Program-made: the position numbers and the translations under genes
The notes under the pieces: generated by a model
The model's input: only the letters and a program-made list of their open reading frames with translations
What the model was told of the DNA's origin: nothing
Databases searched by the model: none
Source of the DNA: Bog-473 sp963756025
Lineage (GTDB): Bacteria; Actinomycetota; Acidimicrobiia; Acidimicrobiales; RAAP-2
Direction of reading: 5' to 3'
NCBI GenBank assembly: GCA_963756025.1
Contig: CAVWMF010000006.1
Span: forward strand, 558,001 to 622,000
Length of the DNA: 64,000 nt
Shown here: positions 45,089-53,710 of the stretch, one piece after another
Layout of the letters: each line of letters begins with the position of its first letter
Position numbering within the stretch: the first letter of the stretch is position 1

Positions 45089-46273
45089 ATGCGCGCCGTT
45101 CAATTCGACATGTCGGACCTCTCCTTTCCCGCCACCCTGGTCGAGCTGCCCGAACCCGACCTTCCCAGCGAAGCGTGGGCCCGCATCGCGGTCACGACGG
45201 GGGGCATCTGCGGGAGCGACCTCCACCTCTTCTCCCACAACACGGGACCGTCCCCGACGCTGTATTCACTGGGCGGCCAGGCCTTCGTCTTCGGGCACGA
45301 GATCGCCGGGCGCATCATCGAGGCGGGAACCGAATGCCCCTACCCGCTCGGGACACGCGTTGCCGTGGATCCGTGCATCCCGTGCGCGGCACGTGGGATC
45401 GATCCAGTCTGTGCCACCTGTGCCCGGGGCTGGACGTCCTCGTGCCTCAACCTCGACAGCCGGATCGTCAGCTCAGGTCGCACGCTCGGATTCACCTCGA
45501 AGCTCGGCGGTGGGTGGAGCGATCAGGTGCTCGCGCACGTGTCGATGCTGCACCCCCTGCCCGACGCCGTGACCGACCGCGGCGCCAGCCTGCACGAACC
45601 CGTCTCGATCGCGTCGCACGGCTTGCTCCGGGCGGCGCCCCTTGACGGTGACCCGGTACTGGTGGTCGGCGCCGGCATCATCGGCCTGGCCACCGTGGCG
45701 GCGGTCAAAGGTCTCTTTCCCGATTGCCCGGTAACGGTCCTCGCCCGTTACGCCCACCAGGGTGACGCCGCGGCCGCGTGCGGAGCCGATCACGTGGTGT
45801 TGACGGACCCCGACAACGGCCACTTCGAGCAGCTCGCGCAGATAATGGGCGTACGCCAGGTGGGCATGGGCAACGACACCATGCTGATGGGTGGCTTCCC
45901 CTACGTGGTTGAAGCAGTCGGCGCACCGAGATCGATCACCGAGGCGCTGCGTGCCGTGGCCCACCGAGGGACGGTGCTGCTCCTCGGCGCCGCCGGCGTC
46001 AGCGAGGTCGACCTGACGCCGGTCTGGTACAAGGAGGCAGCTCTCGTCGGCTCGATCGATCATTCCGTCGATGCGGGCTCGGCACCGGGGCTGGCCGGCG
46101 GGCCGGACCGCCACTCAGTCGACCGCGCGCTCGATGTTCTCGCGGCGGGATTGCTCCCCGACAGGGTGGTGGTGACCCACGAGTACTCCCTCGAGAACTA
46201 CCGGGAGGCGATCGAAACCGCCATCGACCGCGAGAACTCACACGCCATCAAGGTGGTCTTCCGTCCCGGCTGA
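45089..46273 (+). CDS. Zinc-dependent alcohol dehydrogenase-like protein
   Basis: 394 residues of the medium-chain family. The catalytic zinc motifs are GGICGSDLHLF and FGHEIAGR. The structural lobe has Cys in DPCIPCAARGIDPVCATCARG. The nucleotide motif is VVGAGIIGLATV. It has a longer structural loop than the two other dehydrogenases in the window and resembles the threonine or L-sorbose type. The start is the ATG of MRAVQFDMSDLS. Substrate unknown. Confidence 0.85.
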   Translation: MRAVQFDMSDLSFPATLVELPEPDLPSEAWARIAVTTGGICGSDLHLFSHNTGPSPTLYSLGGQAFVFGHEIAGRIIEAGTECPYPLGTRVAVDPCIPCAARGIDPVCATCARGWTSSCLNLDSRIVSSGRTLGFTSKLGGGWSDQVLAHVSMLHPLPDAVTDRGASLHEPVSIASHGLLRAAPLDGDPVLVVGAGIIGLATVAAVKGLFPDCPVTVLARYAHQGDAAAACGADHVVLTDPDNGHFEQLAQIMGVRQVGMGNDTMLMGGFPYVVEAVGAPRSITEALRAVAHRGTVLLLGAAGVSEVDLTPVWYKEAALVGSIDHSVDAGSAPGLAGGPDRHSVDRALDVLAAGLLPDRVVVTHEYSLENYREAIETAIDRENSHAIKVVFRPG

Positions 46274-46435
46274 GGGGACGACCTGCGTCTGTCAACCTCC
46301 CGCTGCGGCGAATGACCGGTCACAGTCAACATTTATCCTTCTCATACCTTTCCTTGACCTGGCATACAGATCGGTAGGTTTCAATGCCTTCATGGCAGCC
46401 TCCCCAAGGCGGAGGCCGAGGCCGAAGGAGACACG

Positions 46436-48200
46436 ATGACGGACGAAGGATTCGAGCAGCCGAGCGAAGCAGCCGCTCATGACCAGGACACACCTCCCTT
46501 TCCGATTGCCGGCGTGCCGACACCGGGAACGGGTATCCCACTCCCGCCCGTAGGCGCCCAAGTTCCCGAGACGGTGCAGGTGCCTGAGACGGCGCCGGTG
46601 CCCGAGACGGCGCCGGTGCCCGAGACGGTGCAGATGCCCGAGACGGCGCAGCACCCCCAGGAGCAGACCCCACCCATGGGCGCCCCGGCGTCCGTTCCGA
46701 CGGGAGGCGCACCGTACGGCTCTTACGCCCTCGGCGCCCTCGCCGGCAACCCCCAATTGGGATCGCCTTCGGGGTCGGTCCCCGGGGCACCTCCGGTCAA
46801 TCCGACGTGGGGCACGCCGCCACCGCCCGAAGCCCCGCGTCAGACCGGCGGTCGCCGGCACATGGCCGCGATTATCGGTGCGGCCGCCGTCGTTGCGCTT
46901 GCCGCGGGCGTCGGTATCGGCCACGTGGCCTGGACGAGCAACTCGAATTCCCTCTCGTCAGCTGCCGCCTCGGGCAACACCCCGTCGTCAACCGGCTCGG
47001 GTTCATCGGGGTCCAACCCCTTCGGGAACAACCCGTTCGGCTCGGGCTCGTCCGGCTTCGGCTCGTCCGGGTCCGGAGGCTCCGGATCTTCCGGCTCGAG
47101 CTCGTCCGGCTCCGGTTCGTCCAGCTCCGGTTCGTCCGGACCTGGTGACGTCTCGTCCATCGCGAGCAAGGTGGACCCAGGCCTGGTGGACATCAACACC
47201 TCGCTCGGCTACCAGCAGGAAGAGGCGGCCGGCACCGGTATCGTGCTGAGCTCTTCGGGGGTGATCCTGACCAACAACCACGTCATCGACGGAGCGACCT
47301 CCATCAGTGTGACCGACATCGGCAATGGCAAGACCTACTCGGCCAGCGTCGTGGGCTATAGCCGGACGAAGGACATCGCGGTCCTTCAGTTGCACGGCGC
47401 TTCAGGGCTGCAGACCGCAACCATCGGCGACTCCTCCAAGGTGTCGGTCGGCCAAGGCGTTGTCGGCATCGGGAACGCCGGTGGGACAGGGGGGACTCCG
47501 AGCGCAGCTGGTGGAACGGTGACGGCCCTGAACCAGTCGATCACCGCCAGCGATGACGGCGACGGAAGCTCCGAACAGCTCACCGGGCTCATCGAGACGA
47601 ATGCAGACATTCAGGCCGGTGACTCCGGCGGGTCGCTGGTGAACACCGCCGGAGCAGGTCATCGGCATCGACACCGCGGCCTCAGCCGGATTCTCGTTCC
47701 AGTCCTCGGGCCAGTCGTCCGGCAATCAGGGCTACGCCATCCCGATCAATGAGGCGATCTCGATCGCCAAGCAGATCGAGCTGGGGACTTCCTCTTCGAC
47801 CGTCCACATCGGGGCCACGGCCTTCCTCGGCGTCGAGGTCGCGCAAGGCTCGTGCAGCAGCGGGAGCGGAGGCTCGGGCTCGGGCTCGGGCTTCGGCAGC
47901 GGCTTCGGCAGCGGCAGCGGCTTCGGATCGGGAAGCGGATCCGGATCCGGATCGGGTAACTCGACATCCTCGGGAGCCCTGATCTGCTCAGTCGTGACGA
48001 GTTCGCCGGCCCAGCAAGGTGGACTGGCCGAAGGCGACACCATCACCTCCTTCAACGGTCAGACAGTCGCCTCGCCGAGTGCGCTCACCAACCTCCTGCT
48101 GCCGTTCCACCCCGGCGACAAGGAGTCGATCACGTGGACCGACTCCTCCGGGCAATCGCACACCGGATCGGTGACCCTTTCATCAGGACCGCCTCAGTAG
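46436..48200 (+). pseudogene. HtrA-like serine protease with long disordered regions, one frameshift
   Basis: About 588 codons, with AAGGAG before the ATG. Order: a cytoplasmic Pro-Glu-Thr-rich region with repeated VPET units, one membrane helix (MAAIIGAAAVVALAAGVGIG), a Ser/Gly-rich extracellular linker, then the protease with triad H (LTNNHVIDG), D (RTKDIAVLQ) and S (GDSGGSL). The frame breaks at about 47652; removing one base in GCCGGAGCAGG gives NTAGQVIGIDTAAS. A second FGS/Gly-Ser linker precedes a C-terminal PDZ domain (GALICSVVTSSPAQQGGL). It is a second HtrA-type quality-control protease in this window. Confidence 0.82.
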
Positions 48201-48255
48201 GGGGAAAGGCTGGGCAGCGGGCCCGCAGGGGGCGGTCGCCCGATCACCCTGGGAT

Positions 48256-48301
48256 CGTCAGGTTGCCTGACCTGTTTCGCCGCAGGTCAGGCAACCTGAC
48301 G
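48256..48301 (+). terminator. Strong hairpin after the HtrA gene (19-bp perfect arms)
   Basis: CGTCAGGTTGCCTGACCTG and its exact complement, with an 8-base loop. There is no U-tract. It may end the HtrA transcript, as many actinobacterial terminators lack the U-run, or be an operator of the 48385 gene, which starts 84 bp later. Confidence 0.5.
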
Positions 48302-48384
48302 TCCGCGTCGCGTCCAGGCCCGACCCACGTGCGGGCAAACCGGTCTGTACCCTGAAGCGCAGCGCTACCGGGAAGGAGCACCGC

Positions 48385-48720
48385 GTGATCACGGACCAGG
48401 AGCTCGACGCAGGGCCTTTGCTCGAAGATGCACCCGTGCCCGGCGATCCCTCGGCGGATCTGCCCCTGACCGATGAGGAACTCTGTCGCCTGGCGCTGGC
48501 CGCGGACCCCACCGCACCGCTCAGCGAGGACGCCGTCCCGCTGAGCCTCCACCTGGCCCAGTTCGCGGGAGCGGCTCTGCCCGGGTGGTACATGGCGCCG
48601 GCAACGGCGCAAGGCGGTCGACGTTGGCGAACACCGGTCGTCGTGGCCATCATCTCGGCCTTCTTGCTCATTGAGGCATTGGGCCTGTGTAACACCTTTG
48701 GCCAGCTCAGCTTCGCCTAG
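48385..48720 (+). CDS. Hypothetical single-span membrane protein
   Basis: 111 residues that I do not recognise. The first 80 residues are acidic and Leu-rich (DQELDAGPLLEDAPVPGD, LTDEELCRLALAADP). One hydrophobic helix near the C-terminus (VVVAIISAFLLIEALGL) would tail-anchor it, with the acidic part in the cytoplasm. GGAAGGAG precedes the GTG start, which supports it as a real gene. No domain is recognised. Confidence 0.55.
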   Translation: MITDQELDAGPLLEDAPVPGDPSADLPLTDEELCRLALAADPTAPLSEDAVPLSLHLAQFAGAALPGWYMAPATAQGGRRWRTPVVVAIISAFLLIEALGLCNTFGQLSFA

Positions 48721-48842
48721 GCACCGTGTCCACGTACCCGGAGCCGTCCGGCTCAGATGAATCCCAGGTTTAGACTGTTCGCCCGTCTCCTCGCAAACGC
48801 CGTAATCGACGCAAGAACCGGCCTGAGCTTGCCTCCAATAAA

Positions 48843-49193
48843 TTATGGCTTACCGGCGGCAACCCAGCTGTTTACACGGCTATCACTGATCCGCCGAGCC
48901 GTGGCCATGTTTGCCCATGTTCGAAAGCGCGTCTTCTCCTCACTGCTGAGCTGGGAAAACAGGGTTTTATCGCTGGAACCGGCGCTAGGACGAACGGCAC
49001 GCGCGCGGGCCGCTGTAGTACCGCTGACCCGTCCCTTTGCAATGAACGGTGCAAATGCCGCACGCACGCGGCTCGCATTGTCGCTATTTACATCGATCTC
49101 GTAGGACTTGCCGTCCAAGGAGAAGTGTACGGTTTCATCGGCGTCTCCGCCGTCAATGTCATCGGTCAGTTTGACTATTACCGTTTTCGCCAT
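48843..49193 (-). CDS. lsr2: Lsr2-family nucleoid-associated protein
   Basis: 116 residues. The N-terminal half matches Lsr2: AKTVIVKLTDDIDGGDADET, VHFSLDGKSYEIDV, then a basic linker (ARARAVRPSAGSSD). The C-terminal domain is divergent; where Lsr2 has an AT-hook-like RGR loop, this has FRTWANMATARRISDSRVNS. Lsr2 is the actinobacterial H-NS analogue that silences A+T-rich, foreign DNA. This may be a secondary copy rather than the housekeeping one, as its DNA-binding part is unusual. Its surroundings are clearly A+T-richer than the rest of the window. Confidence 0.85.
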   Translation of the reverse strand: MAKTVIVKLTDDIDGGDADETVHFSLDGKSYEIDVNSDNASRVRAAFAPFIAKGRVSGTTAARARAVRPSAGSSDKTLFSQLSSEEKTRFRTWANMATARRISDSRVNSWVAAGKP

Positions 49194-49628
49194 GAAACCA
49201 TACTGACAGAGTGCAACGGTATAAGCGAATCCCTTGAAAGGTTGATGCGGAAAATTTTACGTCGCATTCCCTGGTCATCTAGCAAAGAAGACCTACTAGG
49301 ACCGACAATCCATTTAGCCAATCCATCTAGTAGCCCCATTCGGGTTGCCCCCAGCCTCCCGGCGACGTCGCGCCGGGAGGCTGGGGCAATGGCCCAGATC
49401 ATCGTCCCCCTCCCGTGCGGGTGCCCCATAGCGGATTCTGTGCATCGTTCGTTTGCCGGGTGCGATTCTCGTAGGCTTCAGGCGCCCCGGCGCGCCAGAT
49501 TCGACCCCTTTTCCCCCTCCGTCGGATCGGGGCGCGTCGGGGCACTTTGGGAAGGGATCGCCCGGTGCGCCACCGCTTAAGGCGCGGCGTGAACAATGAA
49601 GGCAATAATCTCCGGCGAGAATAGGGCG
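49194..49628. other. A+T-rich intergenic region upstream of the lsr2 gene
   Basis: 435 bp. It holds the lsr2 promoter region on the minus strand and the strong hairpin at 49349-49386. Frames that cross it lack ribosome sites and I do not call a gene. Confidence 0.5.
49349..49386. other. 16-bp perfect hairpin upstream of the lsr2 gene
   Basis: CCCCAGCCTCCCGGCG, a 6-base loop, and the exact complement. It lies about 155 bp upstream of lsr2 and 240 bp before the next plus-strand gene. It could be a terminator, or a structured leader on either strand. Confidence 0.5.
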
Positions 49629-49868
49629 ATGGGTCGACGGAAGAACGGGACGAGAGGCACCGGACGCGGCGCCGGTCGAGCTCGACCCCTGTCGCTTGGA
49701 TCGCATTGGCGGGCGGATGGGGCCCCAAAGGCCGTTTTTCGCTCCCAGCCCGACGCGCTCCGGGCGGCAAATGTGCGCCAGATCGAATCGGGGATCGTCC
49801 TGCACGTCTATCAGTGCGACTTCTGCTCCCTTTGGCATCTGGCAAATAGTTCCGGGCGCGAGCGCTGA
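49629..49868 (+). CDS. Small Arg-rich protein with Cys-x-x-Cys...His end
   Basis: 79 residues. A basic, low-complexity N-terminus (GRRKNGTRGTGRGAGRAR) is followed by a small domain: PKAVFRSQPDALRAANVRQI, ending with QCDFCSLWHLAN. The CxxC and nearby His are like half of a zinc ribbon; similar short ends occur in small nucleic-acid-binding proteins. Function unknown. It reads in the same direction as the next hypothetical gene and the P450 gene. Confidence 0.5.
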   Translation: MGRRKNGTRGTGRGAGRARPLSLGSHWRADGAPKAVFRSQPDALRAANVRQIESGIVLHVYQCDFCSLWHLANSSGRER

Positions 49869-49943
49869 ACGCCGGGATTCTCCATGGCCAACCGCCATTG
49901 CTGCGACGGGGCCGGCGGCCGGGTCCCTGGAGATCCTGCGATC

Positions 49944-50233
49944 ATGGGGGGATCGAAACGAGCGGGAGTCCTGAAGAACCGGGCGGAGAAGAGCCGCGAG
50001 CAAGGCGGTTCGACTCATGGCGCCGGCGCTCCGCCATCGGCGCCATTGCCAGCGGCGTGGCCTTGGGTCTCAAGGAGATCTTTCAGCCCACCAACATCGA
50101 GCCGGTGATCACCGCCCAGGCGCCTGGCGACCCCCCGGACAAGGAGACCCGGCTCCGGGTGATACTGGATCCTGACGATCCCTCGAAGTCGGTGGCCATC
50201 GTGCCACCGCCAACGGGCGACACCGGTCCGTAA
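49944..50233 (+). pseudogene. Small hypothetical protein, probable frameshift
   Basis: About 96 codons. A Lys/Arg-rich start (MGGSKRAGVLKNRAEKSREQ) is followed, after a break at about 50025, by a hydrophobic stretch (WRRRSAIGAIASGVALGLKE) and an ordered tail (RLRVILDPDDPSKSVAIVPP). The second part is certain; joining it to the first requires one added base. A membrane-proximal anchored protein is a guess. I do not recognise the family by name. Confidence 0.45.
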
Positions 50234-50250
50234 AGGACATAACATCCTGT

Positions 50251-50273
50251 AAATCGGACAGCATGTCCGATTT
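50251..50273 (+). promoter_or_regulatory. Perfect 10-bp inverted repeat operator of the P450-TetR unit
   Basis: AAATCGGACA, a 3-base spacer (GCA), and TGTCCGATTT, 12 bp before the P450 start codon and ahead of its GAGGAG ribosome site. The size and symmetry fit a TetR-family dimer, and a TetR gene follows the P450 gene. Confidence 0.75.
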
Positions 50274-50285
50274 GAGGAGACGTGA

Positions 50286-51524
50286 ATGAGCCAGAGCACG
50301 CCTGATGTGGCGCCCGTGGACCTGTCCGATTCCCGGTCGTTCGTCGACGAAGTTCCTCACGCCTGGTTGGCGCATCTGCGCCAGCACGACCCCGTGCACT
50401 GGCAAGAAGAACCGGGTGGTCCCGGCTACTGGGCCGTGACCAAGTTTCACGACTGTGTCATCGTGAATCGAGATTTCGATCGCTTCAGCTCGGCCGCACG
50501 GGGGACGATGCCGTTCGAGTTGGGCGAGGACGCGATCGCCCAACAGAGCTTGATGATGCTCAACATGGATCCGCCTCTGCACAGGCGCTACCGCAGACTG
50601 GTCAACAAAGGGTTCACGCCACGGATGGTGGACGATCTCGAAGCGAGCGTGCACCGGTCAGCCGACGCCATCATCGACCGGGTCAGTGCCGACGGCCGGG
50701 CCGACTTCGTCACGGACCTTGCCGCCGAGCTGCCCCTCCAGGTAATTGCGGAGCTCCTCGGTGTGCCGCCGGATGATCGGCAGAAAATGTTCGATTGGTC
50801 GAATCGGATGGTGGGGAGCGAAGACCCCGAATACCAACTGCAGGCCGACATGGCGATGCACGCCGCCATGGAGCTGTATGCCTACGCCTCCGAGCTCTTC
50901 GCCAAGAAGCGGATCGATCCCCGCGCAGATCTGATGAGCGCGCTCAGCGTCGTCGAAGTGGATGGTGAGCACCTCAGCCCGATGGAGCTCGAGCTCTTCT
51001 TCCTGTTGCTCACCGTGGCCGGCAACGAGACCACGCGCAATCTGATGGCGGGGGCGATGCAGGCGTTCTTCCAATACCCTGACCAGTGGAAGCGACTGTA
51101 CGACGACCGGACCTTGATGCCCCAGGCCGTCGAGGAGATGTTGCGCTTCGTCACACCGGTGATGAACTTTCGCCGCACCGCCATGTGCGAAGCCGAGCTC
51201 AGCGGAAGAACGATCAGCGAAGGCGACAAAGTAGTCTTTTACCATACGTCGGCCAATCGGGACGAGGACGTCTTCGAGAATCCAGCGAGCTTCGACATCG
51301 GGCGCGATCCCAATCCGCACATCGCGTTCGGAGGCGGTGGACCGCACTTTTGTCTCGGTGCGAGCCTGGCGCGCATGGAGATCCGGGTCATGTTCGAGCA
51401 CCTCCTCGACCGACTTCCCGACATCCACCAGGCCGGTGATGCCCAGCGGTTGCAGTCGCAGTTCATCAACGGCGTGAAACATCTCCCGGTGGCCTTCACG
51501 CCGACAGCCCCGCTGGCTCGCTGA
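50286..51524 (+). CDS. Cytochrome P450 (CYP125/142-like)
   Basis: 412 residues, intact. The I-helix is TVAGNETTRNLMAG, the ExxR motif is EEMLR, and the haem loop is FGGGGPHFCLG with C356 as the axial ligand. The region LNMDPPLHRRYRRLVNKGFTP is typical of the actinobacterial P450s that hydroxylate steroid side chains or fatty acids. Electron partners are not encoded nearby. It is controlled by the operator just upstream and transcribed with the TetR gene 27 bp downstream. It is similar in length and motifs to the broken P450 gene at 36181. Confidence 0.9.
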   Translation: MSQSTPDVAPVDLSDSRSFVDEVPHAWLAHLRQHDPVHWQEEPGGPGYWAVTKFHDCVIVNRDFDRFSSAARGTMPFELGEDAIAQQSLMMLNMDPPLHRRYRRLVNKGFTPRMVDDLEASVHRSADAIIDRVSADGRADFVTDLAAELPLQVIAELLGVPPDDRQKMFDWSNRMVGSEDPEYQLQADMAMHAAMELYAYASELFAKKRIDPRADLMSALSVVEVDGEHLSPMELELFFLLLTVAGNETTRNLMAGAMQAFFQYPDQWKRLYDDRTLMPQAVEEMLRFVTPVMNFRRTAMCEAELSGRTISEGDKVVFYHTSANRDEDVFENPASFDIGRDPNPHIAFGGGGPHFCLGASLARMEIRVMFEHLLDRLPDIHQAGDAQRLQSQFINGVKHLPVAFTPTAPLAR

Positions 51525-51551
51525 TCCGCCGGATCAAGAAAGGGACCGGGG

Positions 51552-52175
51552 ATGGCGAGGACGGCGCCGAACGCCTTGAAGGAGATGATCCGGGACTTCC
51601 GGCGGGATCAAATCATCGACACGGCCCGCCGCCTCTTTGGCGAGCGAGGAACGACAAACGTCTCAGTGGACGACATCGCATTCGCAGCGGGAGTCGCCCG
51701 TTCGACGGTCTATGTCCACTTCAGCAATCGCGACGACCTTTTGCGCGCCTGCGTGCAGTCGATGTACGACAAACTCAAGGAAACCGTCGTCGAGATGTCG
51801 GAGGACACTGCTCCCCCACTGGAGCGGCTCCGCTCGGTCATCGGAGGGCTCTTGGATCGGATCGATGAGAGTCCAGCCTTCTTCCGGTTGGCCATGGCCA
51901 CACAGGCCAGCGTGGAGGCATCCGGATCCGCCGCGGTAGGCGGGGCGCTCATGATGATCGGGCTCGACATGATGCGCTTTCTCGATGACATCGTCTCGGC
52001 CGGCGTGGAGAACGGCACTCTTCGTCCGGACCTGAACCGGGAAAGAGCGGTGGTGCTTATCGGTCAGCAGATCTACGGGGCCCTCTCGGTACGTGCGGGA
52101 GAGCCGGACCCGGTTCCCGGCGGGGAGGCGAGCGACGAGATATGCGACTTCGTCCTCCGTGGCATGGGTCGTTGA
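51552..52175 (+). CDS. TetR-family transcriptional regulator
   Basis: 207 residues. The N-terminal DNA-binding domain is clear: RDQIIDTARRLFGERGTTN, SVDDIAFAAGVARSTVYVHF and SNRDDLLRACVQSM. The C-terminal ligand domain is a helical bundle (AFFRLAMATQASVEASGSAA). It most likely represses the P450 gene and itself through the perfect inverted repeat at 50251-50273, and releases it when a P450 substrate binds. That link is inference from position. Confidence 0.88.
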   Translation: MARTAPNALKEMIRDFRRDQIIDTARRLFGERGTTNVSVDDIAFAAGVARSTVYVHFSNRDDLLRACVQSMYDKLKETVVEMSEDTAPPLERLRSVIGGLLDRIDESPAFFRLAMATQASVEASGSAAVGGALMMIGLDMMRFLDDIVSAGVENGTLRPDLNRERAVVLIGQQIYGALSVRAGEPDPVPGGEASDEICDFVLRGMGR

Positions 52176-52222
52176 ACGCATGGTCCTTGAACGCGTCGGT
52201 CGTCCACCGGCACCGGAACGAG

Positions 52223-52252
52223 AGGATGAATCCCCCGGAGGTGGTTCATCCT
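52223..52252. promoter_or_regulatory. 8-bp inverted repeat between the TetR and kinase genes
   Basis: AGGATGAA and TTCATCCT separated by 14 bases, followed closely by CATCC-TTGC-GGATG. It could bind a regulator of the two-component operon or act as a weak terminator for the TetR transcript. Confidence 0.4.
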
Positions 52253-52381
52253 TGCGGATGATGAGGGGGACCCTCGAAGGGCATAGACAGGACAGTAATG
52301 TCCCGGGCGCACCAGGCGAGAAGAGGAGACCTGCCGCAGCCGGTACGATTACGGTCGGCGTTTGAGGTGAGGAAAGACCTG

Positions 52382-53710
52382 ATGTCCCCAGCTGTCGACG
52401 GTATATACCAGGGACGAACCGCCCAGAGGCCAATGCCGGAATTCGGAGAAGACGTTTCCCCCGTCGGCGGCACGTGGAGGATCTGGGAGACCTTGCGCGG
52501 CTGGGACAGACGCTTTGCCATCGCGGTCGACGCCACGCTGGCCCTTGGACTCTTCGTCCTTTGCTCGGGGTGGTTCGTGTTCGACAAGGTCCCCCATGAC
52601 CAGCTTTGGTTCGTCGCCGGGCTCACGATTCCATTGATGTTCCGCCGCCGGGCCCCTTTCCCCGTCTTCATGGTGGTGGCCCTGGTCGCACTGGTGCAGT
52701 GGCTGACCGCCGGCCCACTGGTGGCCGATGCCGCACTTTTGGTCGCCCTCTTCACCGTGGCCACCGAATGCGATTGGCTGACGGTCGTTGTCGCCGCCCT
52801 CATCGTCGAGATCGGCGTGATCATGGCCACCGAGCGCTGGACACCCGTCGGCAACTACTTCAAGTCGCTGGTCTTCCTCACCGGGATGGCGGCGGCGGCG
52901 CTCCTCGCCGGCGTTGTGGTGCGCACCTTGCGCCAGCAGATGGGCTGGCTGGTCGAACGGGCCCAGCGGCTCGAGTTGGAGCGTGACCAGCAGAGTTTCC
53001 TGGCCGCCGCGGCCGAAAGAGCACGCATCGCCCGAGAGATGCACGATGTGGTCTCGCACAATATTCAGGTCATGGTGACACTGGCCGATGCGGCCGCGAT
53101 CGCACAGCGCACAGATCCGCAGCGGGCGACCGAGGCGATCACCGAAGTATCGGGCGCCGGCCGTCAGGCGCTCCAGGACATGCGTCGACTGCTCGGCCTC
53201 CTCCGCGACGGCGAGGGGGACGCCAAGCCGAGAACGGAGCCGGAACGCCAACTCGGCACTGATTCCTTGGCTCCGCAGCCGGGTCTGGGCGAAATCGCGG
53301 CCCTGGCCGAACGGGTCCGTTCGACGGGCCTCGCGGTGAGCCTCAAGACCTTCGGCGAGCCGTTCGCTCTTTCCGGGGCGGCCGAGCTCACCGTCTATCG
53401 GATCGTGCAGGAAGCATTGACCAACGCACTGAAGCATGCGGGGTCGGCACACTCGGTGCACATCTCACTCTCCTTCAGCGATCCGGACGTGACGGTGCGG
53501 ATTCTCGACGACGGACAACCCCACGTGGCCGTACTAGCGAGCGGCACGCCATCGCTTGCGGCAGGTGTGCAGGGTGGAGGGCACGGCGTCCTGGGCATGA
53601 AAGAGAGAGCGGCGGCATTCGAGGGGACGCTGATCGCCGGCCCGGCAGATGAAGGCGGTTGGCAGGTGGTGGCCACGCTGCGCACCTGCAAAGCACCAAT
53701 TCCCGCATGA
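52382..53710 (+). CDS. Sensor histidine kinase (NarL/DesK-type)
   Basis: 442 residues. The N-terminal half has several hydrophobic spans in MASE-like pairs. A coiled region (VERAQRLELERDQQSFLAAA) leads to the HisKA_3 motif RARIAREMHDVVSHN, with phospho-acceptor His near residue 221. The ATPase domain has the N-box VYRIVQEALTNALKHA and the G-box GGGHGVLGMKERA. The ATG at 52382 is preferred to an upstream GTG. Its stop overlaps the response-regulator start (ATGA), a classical two-component pair. Confidence 0.88.
   Translation: MSPAVDGIYQGRTAQRPMPEFGEDVSPVGGTWRIWETLRGWDRRFAIAVDATLALGLFVLCSGWFVFDKVPHDQLWFVAGLTIPLMFRRRAPFPVFMVVALVALVQWLTAGPLVADAALLVALFTVATECDWLTVVVAALIVEIGVIMATERWTPVGNYFKSLVFLTGMAAAALLAGVVVRTLRQQMGWLVERAQRLELERDQQSFLAAAAERARIAREMHDVVSHNIQVMVTLADAAAIAQRTDPQRATEAITEVSGAGRQALQDMRRLLGLLRDGEGDAKPRTEPERQLGTDSLAPQPGLGEIAALAERVRSTGLAVSLKTFGEPFALSGAAELTVYRIVQEALTNALKHAGSAHSVHISLSFSDPDVTVRILDDGQPHVAVLASGTPSLAAGVQGGGHGVLGMKERAAAFEGTLIAGPADEGGWQVVATLRTCKAPIPA

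Noticed and set aside
46354..46380. A TTGACC / TAGGTT promoter before the second HtrA gene
   Set aside because: The spacing is only 15 bp and the -10 is weak, so I do not list it as a feature.
7055..48200. Programmed +1 frameshifting as a common explanation of the broken genes
   Set aside because: The break points share no slippery motif; the extra base is G, A, C or T in different contexts, so error or decay is simpler.
49125..49580. A 151-codon open frame across the lsr2 upstream region
   Set aside because: It overlaps the lsr2 start on the opposite strand, has no ribosome site, and contains the hairpin. No recognisable product.
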